A stretch of DNA of 64,000 nt, from positions 30,774,044-30,838,043 of the forward strand of contig CM064423.1 of assembly GCA_032690845.1 (NCBI GenBank). Reading direction: 5' to 3'. Below the pieces are notes generated by a model. The model ran no database searches and was not told the DNA's origin. It saw only the letters and a program-made list of their open reading frames with translations. Source of the DNA: Eleusine coracana subsp. coracana. Lineage: Eukaryota > Streptophyta > Magnoliopsida > Poales > Poaceae. This document shows positions 1-12,020 of the stretch, piece after piece. Within the stretch, counting starts at the first letter, position 1, and each line of letters begins with the position of its first letter. Both the position numbers and the translations under genes were made by a program.

Positions 1-483
1 CGCCGAAACAATTTGACTTCCAGAATCTGTCCTTGTGCTGTGACACCGTAATCGGTCTTTGGGCCATGTATGGAGTTGAGCCCACTTATGGCTGCGTCCA
101 GGGGGTCTTGCACGACCCTAGGGTCCTCATATACAGCCGCCGCCTCTTCATTAGGGTTTGGGTTTTGCTTAGATCAATTCTGTTCATAAACAGTTTCGTC
201 GTTCATCGGTTTGTGAGACCCCAACTTCGAGAGTTTAATCATACATCTGCAATTGTGTTGCATTCTTCGTTGTTCTTGCTTGTGTTCTTGATTCACAGGC
301 AGGGATTAGCCTTCTCGGCGAGGTCAATCATCTTTTGGACGGTTGATAACCAGAGGAGACGTCGTGCTACGATTGCGGGGTTTAGAACGTGCTGTTCTGA
401 AGCCGGATCGATTTGTGTGTCGCCTCCGATCAAATCAACTTACCAAGAACCTTTCGGAAGATCGGGGACCCTTGTCCACATCA
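1..483 (+). repeat. CRM-type Ty3/gypsy LTR, 3' part
   Basis: This stretch matches the LTRs at 17481-18302, 39448-40371 and 45853-46775 and ends in the same CACATCA terminus. Position 1 corresponds to roughly the middle of the complete LTR, so the 5' half lies outside the window. No PBS follows (next bases GCCGCATGG), so it is either the 3' LTR of an element lying to the left or a solo or broken LTR. Confidence 0.85.
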
Positions 484-1148
484 GCCGCATGGTCCTCTAG
501 TCGTGTGGGTATATTGGGACTCCCCTGCAGGGTGTAAAAACATTTCGAAATGCCGTGATCTCAGTCATGATCATGCATAATGTTCCATTGAACTTCATCA
601 TAGTAATTGAACTTTCACTTGAGATGATAAAATTGATAATGTGGAAGATAATATGTGATGATACTTGCCTTGGGATACATAGTTGTATGGGGCGGTTTTA
701 GGTGTCTTATGCCCATTCCTATTATTGCTTTATGCAAAAATGTTATCCTATGGCTTTATTCCTTGCTACAACCAAAATACGTAATCCTTTGGAGTCGGGA
801 CTAGCCCACGGGTAAGTCTCGCGGAGTACCTTCATACTCACGTTTGTTTGCTTAAGTTCTTGTAGGTGTGATGTTCTTGTTGTCCCGTTTTGGTGCAAGT
901 TGGTGGTGTTCGTGGGCTGAGCACTATTGGCATTCTTTTACTTTGTTTTCAAAAACTTCCGCTGCATACTCGTCATTATTTATGCTAGAACCTGAACCAA
1001 ATAGTTGGCATACCTTCTCGCTCATGTTCTAGCAATTTTTATAGTTGGAATTAATTATATTGCTCTCATTGTTTTAAAAAAATTCAGAACCCATCTACTT
1101 TATTGTATCACTTGTAATATGATATTATGACTTGTAAAATTTTGTAAT
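484..1148. other. AT-rich stretch with no gene, possibly LTR debris
   Basis: No convincing coding frame or RNA gene was seen. The passage around 790-960 resembles the 3' part of grass gypsy LTRs in style (short direct motifs before the end of an LTR), but no paired terminus was found. It separates a CRM LTR end from a Tat LTR start. Confidence 0.3.
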
Positions 1149-2428
1149 TGTTGACACCGGAACTTTGGCCGGTCCCAGTGTTCAGAGACGTGGAGTTGAA
1201 ATCGGCAAGGTCAATGAAGCTCAACGGTCGAAGGGAATAAAGTGGGCCCGGTAGGGTTGTATTATCTCTTTCTATTCTTAGTTTAGAAATAAATCTAGTC
1301 GGTTTGTCTTGTTTGGAAACCGAAGAGTCCTATTCGACTTGTATCAGAGCCCTTTTCATGGGGCTATAAATATGTAATAGGGTCTGTATGGAAAAAACAA
1401 CACTTTCGTTCAATACAATTTGACGCATCGCCTCCCTTTTCCTATTCGACGAAATCCTCGTCTCGCATGGGCTGCATCGGCTCCGATCTCGGCTGAGAGA
1501 CTTGGATTAGTCGCTCTCGGTAATTTTATTGACTTCAACTAGTACTTTCTCATTGATTTGACATTCTAGTTATCATCTTTGTAATTACTAGTTATCCGGT
1601 AATTAGGTCTTCATTGTGCTTGTTTTATCGATTCTGAATTGCAATATTGTCTTGGTTGGGTTCGATCTATTGTAATTTTGAGTAGGTTTTGTGAGTGCAA
1701 TTTAGATCTATTATTGGAGTCACTCTATCGATTTTATTTGTAATTGAATTAAATCTATCTTTATTCACCTTGTTTGGGTACTGTCTCGATTAAGGTCGAT
1801 CTACTCGAATCAGCAAGGCTGCATCGATTTTGATCTCTTGCTAGGTAATTAGGGCTAGATTCGATTCGGTTATAGATAGAGTCGATAGGGTTCTATCGGG
1901 ACGTTTAGCCGATAGGTTATCACGGTTCAATCGACTTCGTAGTGCCTTATTTGATTATTCGCTTGTTTTAGAAGTCGATTGCTCTCTTTATTCAATAAGA
2001 TCAGATCTGTGATTTTAAGGCATATTTGCAATACTAGCTATCAGATCTAGCAACTTTGACCATCGACTGAGCGAGTCTTTGCATGCTTAATTATTAGATC
2101 TATCGACTCTGCTCTATCGACTTGTTACTTATCGGTACTTTCTATGCATTATTCAATGTTATTTAATTAGATTGCCGATATAAATCAGCCGATTAGTCTA
2201 TTTATTTATATTATTTGCTATTAACTGCCATTGGCTGGTTCTCACGAACAGTGACTATCAGCTTTCTTCATCGGCCTGTCCTGAACCGGTGACCCAAGTA
2301 ATTTGACCGTGTGTTTTCTTTATCGATTTTGTAGGGAAAATCGACTGGCATACCCCGGTATCCGTATTGAGCCTACACTAGAGCTAAGAAGTTCTCCTAG
2401 GTCATGCGTGTAAATTTTTGCATCAACA
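1149..2428 (+). repeat. Tat-lineage Ty3/gypsy 5' LTR
   Basis: The stretch begins TGTTGACACC and ends CATCAACA, giving the inverted TGTTGA/TCAACA termini expected of an LTR; it is 1280 bp long. A TATA box (CTATAAATAT) lies at 1364-1373. A diverged copy of the same LTR start lies on the minus strand at 28515-29154. The sequence after it reads into a gag-like region, so this is read as a 5' LTR. The 5 bp upstream are GTAAT; the matching TSD was not found because the 3' end of the element is lost. Confidence 0.8.
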
Positions 2429-3068
2429 CGGTTTTTGGCATTTCTGGTGGGACAGAACTTCAAGCTTTACAATATGGCTGAACTAGGAATGCCAAAGGAC
2501 GGAACTACTCTTCCGAAGCATGATGTGGTGCTGATCTGAAGGTAGAGAACATGTTGCCTGTTGATAAAGATGATCTGAGCGATGAGGCGAAGACCCAAAT
2601 TGATTAGATGGTTGCTGAGTTTGAAAACCTTCTATTGGGAACCTTCAGCAAGACTAGGCATGGCAAGATCGTACAAAAGAGAAAGTTACCTATTGCTGCC
2701 TAGGTTGATGAAGATGAAACTGAGAAATCATCTGCCAATAAGCCAATAGAGGTTATCAACGAAGAGAGTTTGAATAACATGATCCATACAACCATACACC
2801 ATGTGTTGATTAACCAGTCACCTATATTGGTTAACACGCTAAGGGCTTTGATCATTCAAACTGTAGAGTGTTGTGTATATGATGATCTAGCACGTGGGTT
2901 GATGTATTTCCGTGTGTCTGGGAATATTCCTTGGCCTACAATTGAAGCACCTGACTTGCAGCAACCTAGCGTGAGCACGACGCCTCTTGTTACGGGTTCA
3001 GGGCCACCACCTTCTGAGATTACTCCCCCTCCCAAGAATGTTGATGATGGTACAGTAGGGAGAACACC
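2429..3068 (+). pseudogene. Tat-type gag, 5' part, degenerate
   Basis: This directly follows the Tat LTR. A possible primer-binding region with TTTTTGGCATTTCTGG lies at about 2431-2447. An ATG at 2474 opens a gag-like reading frame that is soon broken by several in-frame stops. From 2770 to 3068 an open stretch remains that is rich in Pro, Thr and Ser. It ends abruptly where the Tekay element inserts at 3069. No zinc knuckle remains. The assignment rests on its position after the LTR and on the Tat-type protease further right (18343-19305), which may be the displaced continuation. That link is an inference because the middle of gag is missing. Confidence 0.55.
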
Positions 3069-6000
3069 TGTGACACCCCAGCGTCACTATATTTTTTTTA
3101 TCACATGATTGCACCTAATGTTGGTTTAGCAACTCATAACTTAATTTTTGGTTGCATTTCAAATTTATTTGAATTTAAAATTGAACCAAAGTATGGTTAA
3201 TTTGAGAAGCAATTTCAAAGTTTTCCATACAACTTGGTGCTATCAAAAATTTATGCGATAGTGTGTGCGGAAATGAATTTTAGGAATTTTTTAGAATTTT
3301 ATTCAAAGAGGAAATACCCTAAATAATTCCTAGAATTTTGAATTTTTACCCATATTCAAATAAATGGCAAACGTAAACTATATGGTTTTGGACCTTGCCA
3401 CCTGTCTCATTGTGTTCTACACAACTTAAGGATTCTGTACAAATTTTTTCATGTCCATTTGAAGTTGGGAACTATTTTATTTCCAATTATGAAGTGGTGG
3501 CCGAGATAATTCTAGAAAAGATTAAACTGGTCGTGGGACCCAACAGTCAGCCTCTCAACTCTCTCTGTTCTTCTCTCTCGCTGGCACCAAGTGCCATGCG
3601 CGCGGACACGTGCTTGGCCGCGTGTCTTCGATCGGCCAGAGCAGCAGGCAACAAAGGGGCGACCCAAAACCCCATAAACGACTTCACCTCGGCCTCATCG
3701 ATCACTCCCTCGACCTCCCCGTCGTCCTTCTACTCATTTTCTCTCCCTCTATTCTGTGATGATCGCCTAAGCCGCAGCTCAGTGAAAACCATCGTCTCAC
3801 CAATCCAGTTCACTTCTGGCCAACACAAGACCATTTTCCAGTGCGTATCAACATCCTAGAGCTTCCTAAAGAGAGAAACTGAGGAAATATGTAATGAACC
3901 GGATGGATTTCCTGCTTCTTCTTCAAGTACAGTGAACTGCATCGTTGCTGTTTCTCCACAAAATTCCTTCCTTTTGGTGAGCCGATTCTTTTGTTCATGG
4001 TTCACGTGAATGCGCAACTTCCAGGCGCATCAATCTAACACTTTACTTTCTTGTTTAATGGTGCAAGGTGATAGCAGTTTTAATTTTCTCCATTGACGTT
4101 TCTCTGTTCCTGTTGGCCACCATTGCTTCGTTATTGACAATCTTTCAACCATCATCTTGTGTCTGGAACTGTCAAAGTGGGTGCGTCTCAAGCTAAGCTT
4201 CGTGTAGGTATTTTTATTTGCAATTTATCGTGGTCATTTGAACCAGTTTCGACGACGTCACAGCTCTCTGCCGAGCTCCAGCGTGTCTGCTGTACGAGGA
4301 AAAAGACGATGGCAGATTTGTAAATAACGCAAACTAATTAATAGAAATTCCAGAATTTGATTAAACTTGTAAAATTCATATCTCGAGTTCCAGAGCTCCT
4401 AAAATAGCAAACTAAATTTGTTTGGATTCCTTGTGATGAGTACTATGCATTGAACATGTTGTTGCATATTATTTGCATGTAAATATTTGATGTATGATTT
4501 ATTTAGTGTAGATCTTAATAAATTCATATGTTTAGTTGTATAAATGATTAAATGTAAACTTAAATTGTTTTAGAGTTATCTTGACATGCTCTGTCCAGAA
4601 TACATTTAAATGACCCTAGTTTTCGGACATAAAATTATATATGATTTTATCTTTGAAATGCTTAGAAATGCATTAAAGTAATTTATGTAAACATTTAGGG
4701 TCTATACTTGTGCACAAAAAATAATGTTTATCATATTACAGCATCATGAATTTTTGTAGGAATTTATCATCTGTTCATATTTCACTAGAATTTATTTAGT
4801 CATAAACCTTTCTAAATGCATTATTAATGAATTGCTCATAATAAAAATGTGAAAACTGGTGAAATTGCTCACCATACATATATTTATCATCTGTCACTCA
4901 TGTCCAGTAGCATAGTTTTATGTTACTAAATGATTATTTGCATGTCATATCTTAATTACCATAAATTAAAATGCATTAGAACATTTTATCTATGAATGCT
5001 TCTTATTAGAATTGCTAGCTTTGCAGCATGTGGCTTCGAGAACAATGTTGAGGAACAAATTTTAATTGATATGCTCATCCATCATGTGCACCCTATTTTG
5101 TTGCATTTTCTATGTATTCTCCTATATTGACATATCGGTATTTCATAGGAAACGTTATCTCTACTACGGAGGATTTTTAGAAGGATTCCTCAGAATTTTC
5201 TACACAAGAAGATCCTAACATCTGAACTAACTCCGTAGTTGAAGCTCAAGGCAAGCCCCAAAACATTTCCCGTGTATTAATTTGATTAAATTCCAGTAAT
5301 TAAATTGCTAGATGTGTATAGATGAGTTGTGCATTAAGTCTAGGAGTTGATTGAAAACCCACCTCCATATCCTAGATATGTCCTATTTTATTTAGACATG
5401 GTATATAGGTACAGGCAGTTAGAAGAGAAAATTTTATGCTTAGTTGAAAGGTTTACACTGTTTGGAACTTGAAAGTAGTGAAATGATGATTTTCACATAG
5501 TGAAGTAAGAATGTTAAAATTTGGACTAAACGGATCTGTATTGGAAAGGGCAAAGACAAAGGACTTGTAAAGTTTTTGTCTCGCAAGGTGGCAGTCCGTT
5601 TAAGTCAACAACTAAAATTTGAGACGTGGACAGGCCCCGTAGATGAAAGGGCAAAGATCATGTGCCTTCAGAGGACATGGCTTGCAAGGCTGTAGCCCTG
5701 TCTGTGTCGACCTAGGACCCGTCCGTTGTCGGCCCTGCTGAGCAAGTATTGAACAGTACCAAATACATGCTAGTATATGGGAACTAGTAAACTGATGTAG
5801 CATTGTCATATTCATGTTGGACGCTAACCAAATGCTTGGTCATGTGATCCGGTAGGAGTGGATAGATTCCCGACGTTACCGTGGAATGGCTGCCCACTCG
5901 GGCCTTTGGACCCGGATCAACTTGTATTATGACTTTGTGAAAAGTTGTCATGCGTATTCTTAAATGATGCGTATTCTTAATGAGTACCGCTTGTTCACTG

Positions 6001-6675
6001 CGTCACATCATAGTTTAAGAACTTCACTAATAATAATACATGGAATGTTTGGATGAAGAAAATGGTGTTTTAGTGAATCTGAACTTGAATTATTTTGTAC
6101 TTAATTTAAATTTCAGATTGCTTGTTGTACTTTGTATCTTTATATGCAAGTTACCTTACACTATTATAGATACTAGAATGTTCACTAAATTTATTTTTAT
6201 CCATCTCTGAGCCTACACATGTCTAGATTTAATACTTGTCGGGTAAGACTTGTTGAGCTTAGTAGCTCAGACTTTGCCATGTTGTTGTTTTATTTATTTC
6301 AGGTAATAAGGTTGATGCATATGAGTTACCTATGGGTGTTCTTCTTTAGGATATTTTTATCCCAGAGGGATGGTCTGCCCATTGGGAGACTGAGTAGCCG
6401 CTGCTGTTGCGTGATGCTAGGTGATAATCCGTATGGGCTCGGATTTATCACATCTACCAGTATCGTTGAGTTGTACATTTTAGACGTATAATCACATTGT
6501 CTTATGCTGCTTTCAAAACTGAACTTTGTACTATTTTATGCTGCACTTGATACTTAACTCTGATGTATAATAAATAACACTCTTTTCTATGTAATTTGAA
6601 CTTGGTCGGTTGTTGTATTATCTTGTGTCTGCTTAATCAGCACCTCGGGAACTTCGGTCCAAGGGGGTTATGACA
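3069..6675 (+). repeat. Tekay 5' LTR, 3607 bp
   Basis: It starts TGTGACACCCC and ends GGTTATGACA, directly before GC and the PBS. The start is repeated at 13626, after the polypurine tract, as the 3' LTR. Positions 3926-5366 align closely with about 13808-15255. About 680 bp (roughly 3250-3925) present here are missing from the 3' LTR. Open stretches inside it (for example 3395-3859) lie in GC-rich LTR sequence and are not counted as genes. Confidence 0.9.
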
Positions 6676-6677
6676 GC

Positions 6678-6689
6678 TGGTACCAGAGC
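6678..6689 (+). promoter_or_regulatory. Primer-binding site of the Tekay element
   Basis: TGGTACCAGAGC lies 2 bp after the LTR end, complementary to the 3' end of an initiator-methionine tRNA with one change (T to C) from the usual TGGTATCAGAGC. Confidence 0.85.
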
Positions 6690-6861
6690 TATGTTCTGGG
6701 ATAATATAACAATTTAGACATATTTTGAAAATACGGCATATACGGTGAGGATACGTTAGTATATGCCCAACTATGTATAGGAATATTAGAATGGTGACAA
6801 GCTAACGGGTTATGTTTGAGTTGGTATGCTATTTGGATTTCCATTTGACATTTATAGTCTG

Positions 6862-7110
6862 CTCGCAAGGACTGTGGCTTTGCGAGACGATTCTTTTCCA
6901 TGAATCGTTGCCAACATATTTTCTTTTTGGCTCATTGAACAAGTATTGGAGCATAGAGTTCGCTCACGAGGGCTATGGTTTCGTGAGACGGTTTCTTCCA
7001 TAAACCATGCCAACTATTTCTTGTAGATAATTCTCATCATGGTAGGTTTATGAGCATTGGTCCGCTTGCGAGGACCGTGGCTTCGCAAGGCGGTTCATTC
7101 CATGAACCGT
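6862..7110 (+). repeat. Three tandem double-hairpin units in the Tekay leader
   Basis: Three imperfect copies lie about 100 nt apart, each holding two adjacent stem-loops. First hairpins: 6862-6868 with 6880-6886 (CTCGCAA/TTGCGAG), 6963-6969 with 6981-6987 (CTCACGA/TCGTGAG), 7065-7071 with 7083-7089 (CTTGCGA/TCGCAAG); all have an 11-nt loop. Second hairpins: 6887-6893 with 6902-6908, 6988-6994 with 7002-7008, and 7090-7096 with 7104-7110; loops are 7-8 nt. Stem bases differ between copies, but the partner changes too, so pairing is kept. The units lie 170-430 nt after the PBS in the presumed 5' leader of the genomic RNA. A role in packaging, dimerisation or translation is possible but inferred. 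Confidence 0.7.
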
Positions 7111-7117
7111 TGCCAAG

Positions 7118-8295
7118 TAGTATATAAACTGCTTATTTTTATAGTTTCTTTTGAATTTGATGTAATATTTCTGAAATGATCTCTTGCGGTACGCTAACCA
7201 CGTTAGAGTGTGTGTTTGTCGAAAACTTAGAATGTTTGCTCGTGAGTACGGGTCGTCACCGAAAATTACGAATGCCGCAATGTGTCGATATATATGTGTA
7301 TATATTTTCTTTTGAGTGAGGAACGGTTAGGATTAAAAATTTACTTACATTCATGGCATGGCATTTAATCAGGTGAACTAAAATTTGATCTTACCTCTAC
7401 TTCACCTTCTCAAATGTGTGTATAAAATCTGAACTAAGTAACTTGTAAAGTTTGAAACCAGTCTGTCCAAACCAAAACTAATTTATTCACTCCAAACCAA
7501 TCTGTCCTGATTTTTAAAATTCGTAGTTGATTACCCCATATGAATTTTGGAGCATACCAATATGTTCTGGAATGATATGGGAGTCTTTTTGATGTCTCCA
7601 TTTTTGGAGAACCAAAATTCTGTTAATCAAAACCTAACAGATCAGATGAAAAACTCCATATCTCCCAACACAATTATCCTAAAATTTTCTATGAGTAGCC
7701 GTTGGAAAGATCTTTTGACGAGCTACAACTTTGTAGTTATGATTTTTCCTGATACTGGACGAAATTTGGTCATATCAGTCGAAGAAGATCAGTCTGATTT
7801 TCTATTCTTTGTTCAGACTGACAGAATAATGGGCTGATTACAAAATTCATAACTCCAGTTTTACTTTGGCTAAATTGATGAACAAATATGGGTTGGAAAG
7901 ATATTGAAGTTACCTTCAATCTACAATTAAATTGTAGATTTAAATCTTTTCAGTAAAGCTCCAAAATGCTAAAAGTATGCACACTGTTCAGCTAAGTTCT
8001 TCATGTTCCAGCATCAATTTGATAATTTCACATCTTTATTTTTGTTGATGTGGTGAACATGTGTATGTACATTCTGGAAAGCTTATGAAGTCCTCTATAA
8101 TATGATGCTATGCATAAATTTTGAGTTGACTATAAGGTTTCCAGAAATGGGAAGTTTTGACTATCTATTCAGTAGAAAGTAACAATTTGTTCATTTGATA
8201 GTAACAAATGGTTAATTAGTTTTCAAACTAAAATTTTTACCCCCAAAACTTTAGGTTACTGTCATTTTAATAACAGTTCTGAACATGTATTTTGT
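7118..8295. other. Tekay leader, no recognised gene
   Basis: AT-rich untranslated leader between the hairpin units and the accessory ORF. A 96-codon open stretch at 7547-7837 has no recognisable domain and is not called as a gene. Confidence 0.5.
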
Positions 8296-8928
8296 GTGTA
8301 TATGGATCCACATGTACACATTTTGAGTGATGGCTGGACCTACACCGAGGCTCTCCACAGTTCGGGTTTGCCTGGATTTTTGTGGAGAATGTTGCTAGCC
8401 TTTGGGTACACTGAGCCACCGGTGTATGTTGGAAAGGAGTACTCGGACCAGCCTGGGGGTACTTGTACTATGCATGTATGCATCCCTCCTAAGCTCACAT
8501 TCCCTTATATTGATGGATGGCATGTGACAGTTGAGGGATCCCAGTTATTTGGAACTTGGGAGATGGCTGCTCTTAGAGCTATCACCACATTTTGTGAGAA
8601 CAACACCGGAGTTACTGGGACGGTGTATTCTCTTTTACCTATTACGGATCTGGCCAATAATCATTTATGGAGGCTCCGTATGTCTCTTGTTCAGGACTTG
8701 TCAGCCACTACTTATAATCCTTATGTGGCAGTGCCTTGTCACTATGCCACAGAGCTTTTCACTGGCTGGCAATGTCGTGAGACAGAGGTACAGTTACAGG
8801 TAGAGGGACTGCAGTTTGCTGTGAACCATGAGCGGGAGCATATTGAGGAGCAGCTCCAGCTCAATGCCACTCAGGCTACACGTATTGCTGAGCTTGAGCA
8901 GCAGGTAGCAGCTAGAGATGAGCAGTAG
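8296..8928 (+). CDS. Accessory ORF upstream of gag in grass Tekay elements (function unknown)
   Basis: An intact 210-codon frame between the leader and gag. The start is either ATG 8296 or ATG 8302 (MDPHVHI...); the second fits related proteins I remember from grass Tekay elements better. The N-terminal about 150 residues are globular, with several Trp and Pro. From about residue 165 the sequence turns into a Glu/Gln-rich heptad-like stretch (LEQQVAARDEQ) that should form a coiled coil. A TAG ends it at 8926-8928, and similar Gln/Glu-rich coding continues in the sequence to about 9040, so the coiled coil was probably longer. No retroviral domain was recognised. It is the only frame of the element still fully open over its visible length. 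Confidence 0.55.
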   Translation: MYMDPHVHILSDGWTYTEALHSSGLPGFLWRMLLAFGYTEPPVYVGKEYSDQPGGTCTMHVCIPPKLTFPYIDGWHVTVEGSQLFGTWEMAALRAITTFCENNTGVTGTVYSLLPITDLANNHLWRLRMSLVQDLSATTYNPYVAVPCHYATELFTGWQCRETEVQLQVEGLQFAVNHEREHIEEQLQLNATQATRIAELEQQVAARDEQ

Positions 8929-9063
8929 CTGAGGTTCAGGAGCAGCTAGGACTTGCTCAAGAGGCTAACCATGATCTGCAGCTAGAGTTGGAGGATGCTC
9001 AGGAGGATTTCCAGGAGTTACATCAGCTAGGTGTAGATGATCAGCTATAGCATCACCCTCAGA

Positions 9064-10130
9064 ATGGTTACCACCCATCGTGGTGAGCCAGAGAGCTCAC
9101 AACAGGGAGCTCAAAATGATGATGTTCCACATCCACCACCAAATCCATGGGCTCAAGTTATGTCCATGATGTTTGAGTCAAGGCAGAAAGAAACTGAATT
9201 ACTTCATGAGATAGCTCGGAACTTGAATCATAACGGTAGACGCCGTGATGATCAGCCATGGCAGAGCACTTATCAAGATTTCTTGTCAACTAACCCACCA
9301 ATGTTTGAGCATGCTAGAGAGCCATTAGATGCTGACAATTTTATTCGCATCACTGAATCTAAGTTTGGGTTGCTGCAGTGCACCAATGCATAGAAACCAC
9401 TATTCGCTACACAACAACTTCTAGGTTAGCAAATGTTTGGTGGGCTAACTATGTGGCCTCACTTCCAGAAGCTCATATTGTGCAATGGGAGGAGTTTAAA
9501 GATGCATTCCGTTCTCATTTCATACCTGCTAGAATTATGGAGAGAAAACTCCAGGAATTTCTAGACTTGAAGCAAGGAGGGAGGACTGTGCTAGAATACT
9601 CTCAAAATTTAATCATCTAGCATAGTATGCTCCTCTGTATGTGGATACTGAAGCAAAGAAGCATGCTGCATTTCATCGTGGCATGAATCCCGCCCTGAAG
9701 GAAAAATTGACTTGGCAGACGACGGGAACTTTTAATGATCTAGTCAATGCTGTCATTGTGCAAGAAGATGCATATCGTGAAGTGCAGATTGAAGAACGTA
9801 AAAGGAAGGCTCCACCCACGAGAAATACTGCTGCACCAATGCCCAAACATCGTTTGGTGTATACTTCTCCAACCGGACAACGATATCGGGCAGCATCGCA
9901 GCAACAATTTTATCGTCCAGGATCGCAGAATCTTAATTGTTCACAACAACAAGCTCGTGTTCCAGCATCACCACAGCAAGCTCAAGCGCCGCATGCACCA
10001 TCACAGCAACAAAATCAGAATGCATGCAATGCACCATTAGCTGGACAGTACAGCCCTTATCCATGCTACAATTGTGGCCGTGTCAGTCATTTTTTCGAAG
10101 GAATGTACGTATCCCCGCAGTGAAGCTGGA
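9064..10130 (+). pseudogene. Tekay gag with C-terminal zinc knuckle, broken
   Basis: The frame starts at ATG 9064 (MVTTHRGEPESS). The retrotransposon gag core spans about 9200-9760, followed by a Gln-rich basic linker and one CCHC zinc knuckle beginning CYNCGRVSHF at about 10063. Frame changes and stops occur near 9385-9393 and at 9618-9620. Inside the zinc knuckle a run of T (about 10088-10093) shifts the frame, so the first Cys pair and the His lie in one frame while the last Cys lies in the frame of the protease. Gag would have formed the particle and bound genomic RNA; this copy cannot make it intact. Confidence 0.8.
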
Positions 10131-10134
10131 AAAC

Positions 10135-11570
10135 AAGCTCGTGACCGTGCTGCAAATCAGCAGCATGGGCAAGGGAATAAATCTGGACATGTGAATTACA
10201 CCAACCTTGATGACATCCCTCAAGGCGAGCCGGTACTTGCGGGTACGTTCTCACTTAATGACTCACCTATCATCATATTATTTGATTCCGGTGCATCTCA
10301 TAACTTTGTTAGTAAAGCCTGTGTACAAAGGCTTAAATTATCAACATATACCACAAATACGCCATATATTATTAAATCTCCTGGTGGACAAATTTGTGCC
10401 AACCAAATTCTGCCCAAATCACCCATTTGTTTGAACAAGAAAATTTATTATACCGAGTTTATTATGTTGCAACAGCAAGGCATAGATTTAATTCTTGGTA
10501 TGCAATGGATGACATATCATAAGGCCTTGTTAGATATTGCACCTCGTATTGTCCACATAAATTCTCCAATTCATGGTATTGACTCCATTCCTTTGCATCT
10601 ATCTCCGGTCATTGCCATTACTGTCCATCATCTTGAGGAAAAATCTGTGGAGAAGATTCCAATTGTTTGTGAGTTCCCAGATATTTTTCCGGATGATCTT
10701 CCTGGTCTACCACCTGACCGTGAGGTTGAATTCAGAATTGATTTACAGCCAGGAACTTCTCCAATTTCTCGACAACCATATAAAATGGCAAGGAATGAAT
10801 TGGGAGAACTCAAGAAGCAAGTTAAAGAGTTGCTGGACAAAGGTTATATACGCCCAAGTTCTTCACCTTGGGGTTGTCCAGCAATGTTTGTAAAGAAGAA
10901 AGACAATAGTCTATGCTTGGTGGTTGATTATCGACGATTAAATGAAGTCACCATCAAAAATAAATATCCTTTGCCCAGGATTGATATTTTATTTGATCAA
11001 TTGATTGGTGCCAAAGTCTTTTCAAAGATTGATCTTCGATCAGGCTACCATCAAATAAAAATCAAAGATGAAGATATTCCTAAGACCACATTCTCTACGA
11101 GATACGGACTTTATGAATATTTGGTTATGTCCTTTGGATTAACTAATGCTCCAGCATATTTCATGTATTTGATGAATTCAGTATTTATGCTGGAGCTGGA
11201 TAGATTCGTGGTGGTCTTCATTGATGATATTCTTATTTATTCCAAGTCGGAAGAAGAACATGCTGAACATCTTTGCATTGTGCTTCAACGTCTGCGAGAC
11301 CATAAGCTATATGCTAAGTTCAGTAAATGTGAATTTTGGTTGACACAAGTACCATTCCATGGTCATGTCGTGTCAGCTAAAGGTATATAGGTTGATCCAG
11401 AAAAAGTTCAAGATGTATTGAATTGGAAGCCACCCAAAACCGTCACTCAAGTCCGTAGCTTTCTCGGTCTAGCTGGATACTATCGGCGGTTTATTCCAAA
11501 TTTTTCTCAAGTTGCTAAGCCTATTACTAAGTTGCTGCAAAACAATGTGACATTTGAGTGGGTTCCATGA
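10135..11570 (+). pseudogene. Tekay protease and reverse transcriptase
   Basis: The aspartic protease has its active-site motif in LFDSGASHNFVS (about 10280-10315) and a later LILGMQW flap-type motif. Reverse transcriptase follows, with PLPRID at about 10970, FSKIDLRSGYHQI at about 11020 and the catalytic motif VVFIDDILIYS at about 11208-11240. The frame from 10074 is open to a TAG at 11388-11390, then continues in frame (VDPEKVQ, RSFLGLAGYYRRF) to a TGA at about 11568-11570. These two stops break the connection to RNase H. The RT core itself reads intact. The enzyme would have copied element RNA to cDNA in cytoplasmic particles. Confidence 0.88.
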
Positions 11571-11591
11571 TGTGAAGAGGCTTTTCAGAAA

Positions 11592-11993
11592 TTGAAGAAA
11601 CTGCTAACCACTACACAAGTTTTAGCCCAACCCGACATTACTAAATCTTTTGATGCTTATTGTGATGCTTCTGGGATAGGATTGGGATGTGTGCTAATGC
11701 AAGAAGGTCGTGTAATTGCTTATGCATCTCGACAATTATGCAAGCATGAAATACATTATCCCACTCATGATTTGGAATTAGCAGCGGTGGTTCTTGCATT
11801 AAAGATTTGGCGACATTATTTGTTGGGAAATCTAGTGCATATTTATACCGATCACAAGAGTCTCAAATATATCTTCACCCAATCATATCTGAATATGCGT
11901 CAATGCAGATGGCCTGAATTAATTAAAGATTATGAATTGGAAATCCATTATCATCCCGGTAAGGCCAATGTCGTAGCCAATGCTTTAAGCTGA
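11592..11993 (+). pseudogene. Tekay RNase H
   Basis: RNase H motifs are present: FDAYCDASGIGLG (first acidic residue), YPTHDLELAAV (acidic residue in helix) and YTDHKSLKYI (third acidic residue), with the typical end HPGKANVVANALS. A stop at 11991-11993 replaces the usual Arg after LS. RNase H removes RNA from the RNA:DNA hybrid during reverse transcription. Confidence 0.87.
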
Positions 11994-12020
11994 AAGGAAC
12001 ACTGCAACAATCTGAATTTA

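Noticed and set aside
33..500. Reading frame in the CRM LTR that recurs at 17928, 39997 and 46401
   Set aside because: It is the same LTR region in four related copies; openness follows from recent common descent, and no domain or start context supports a protein.
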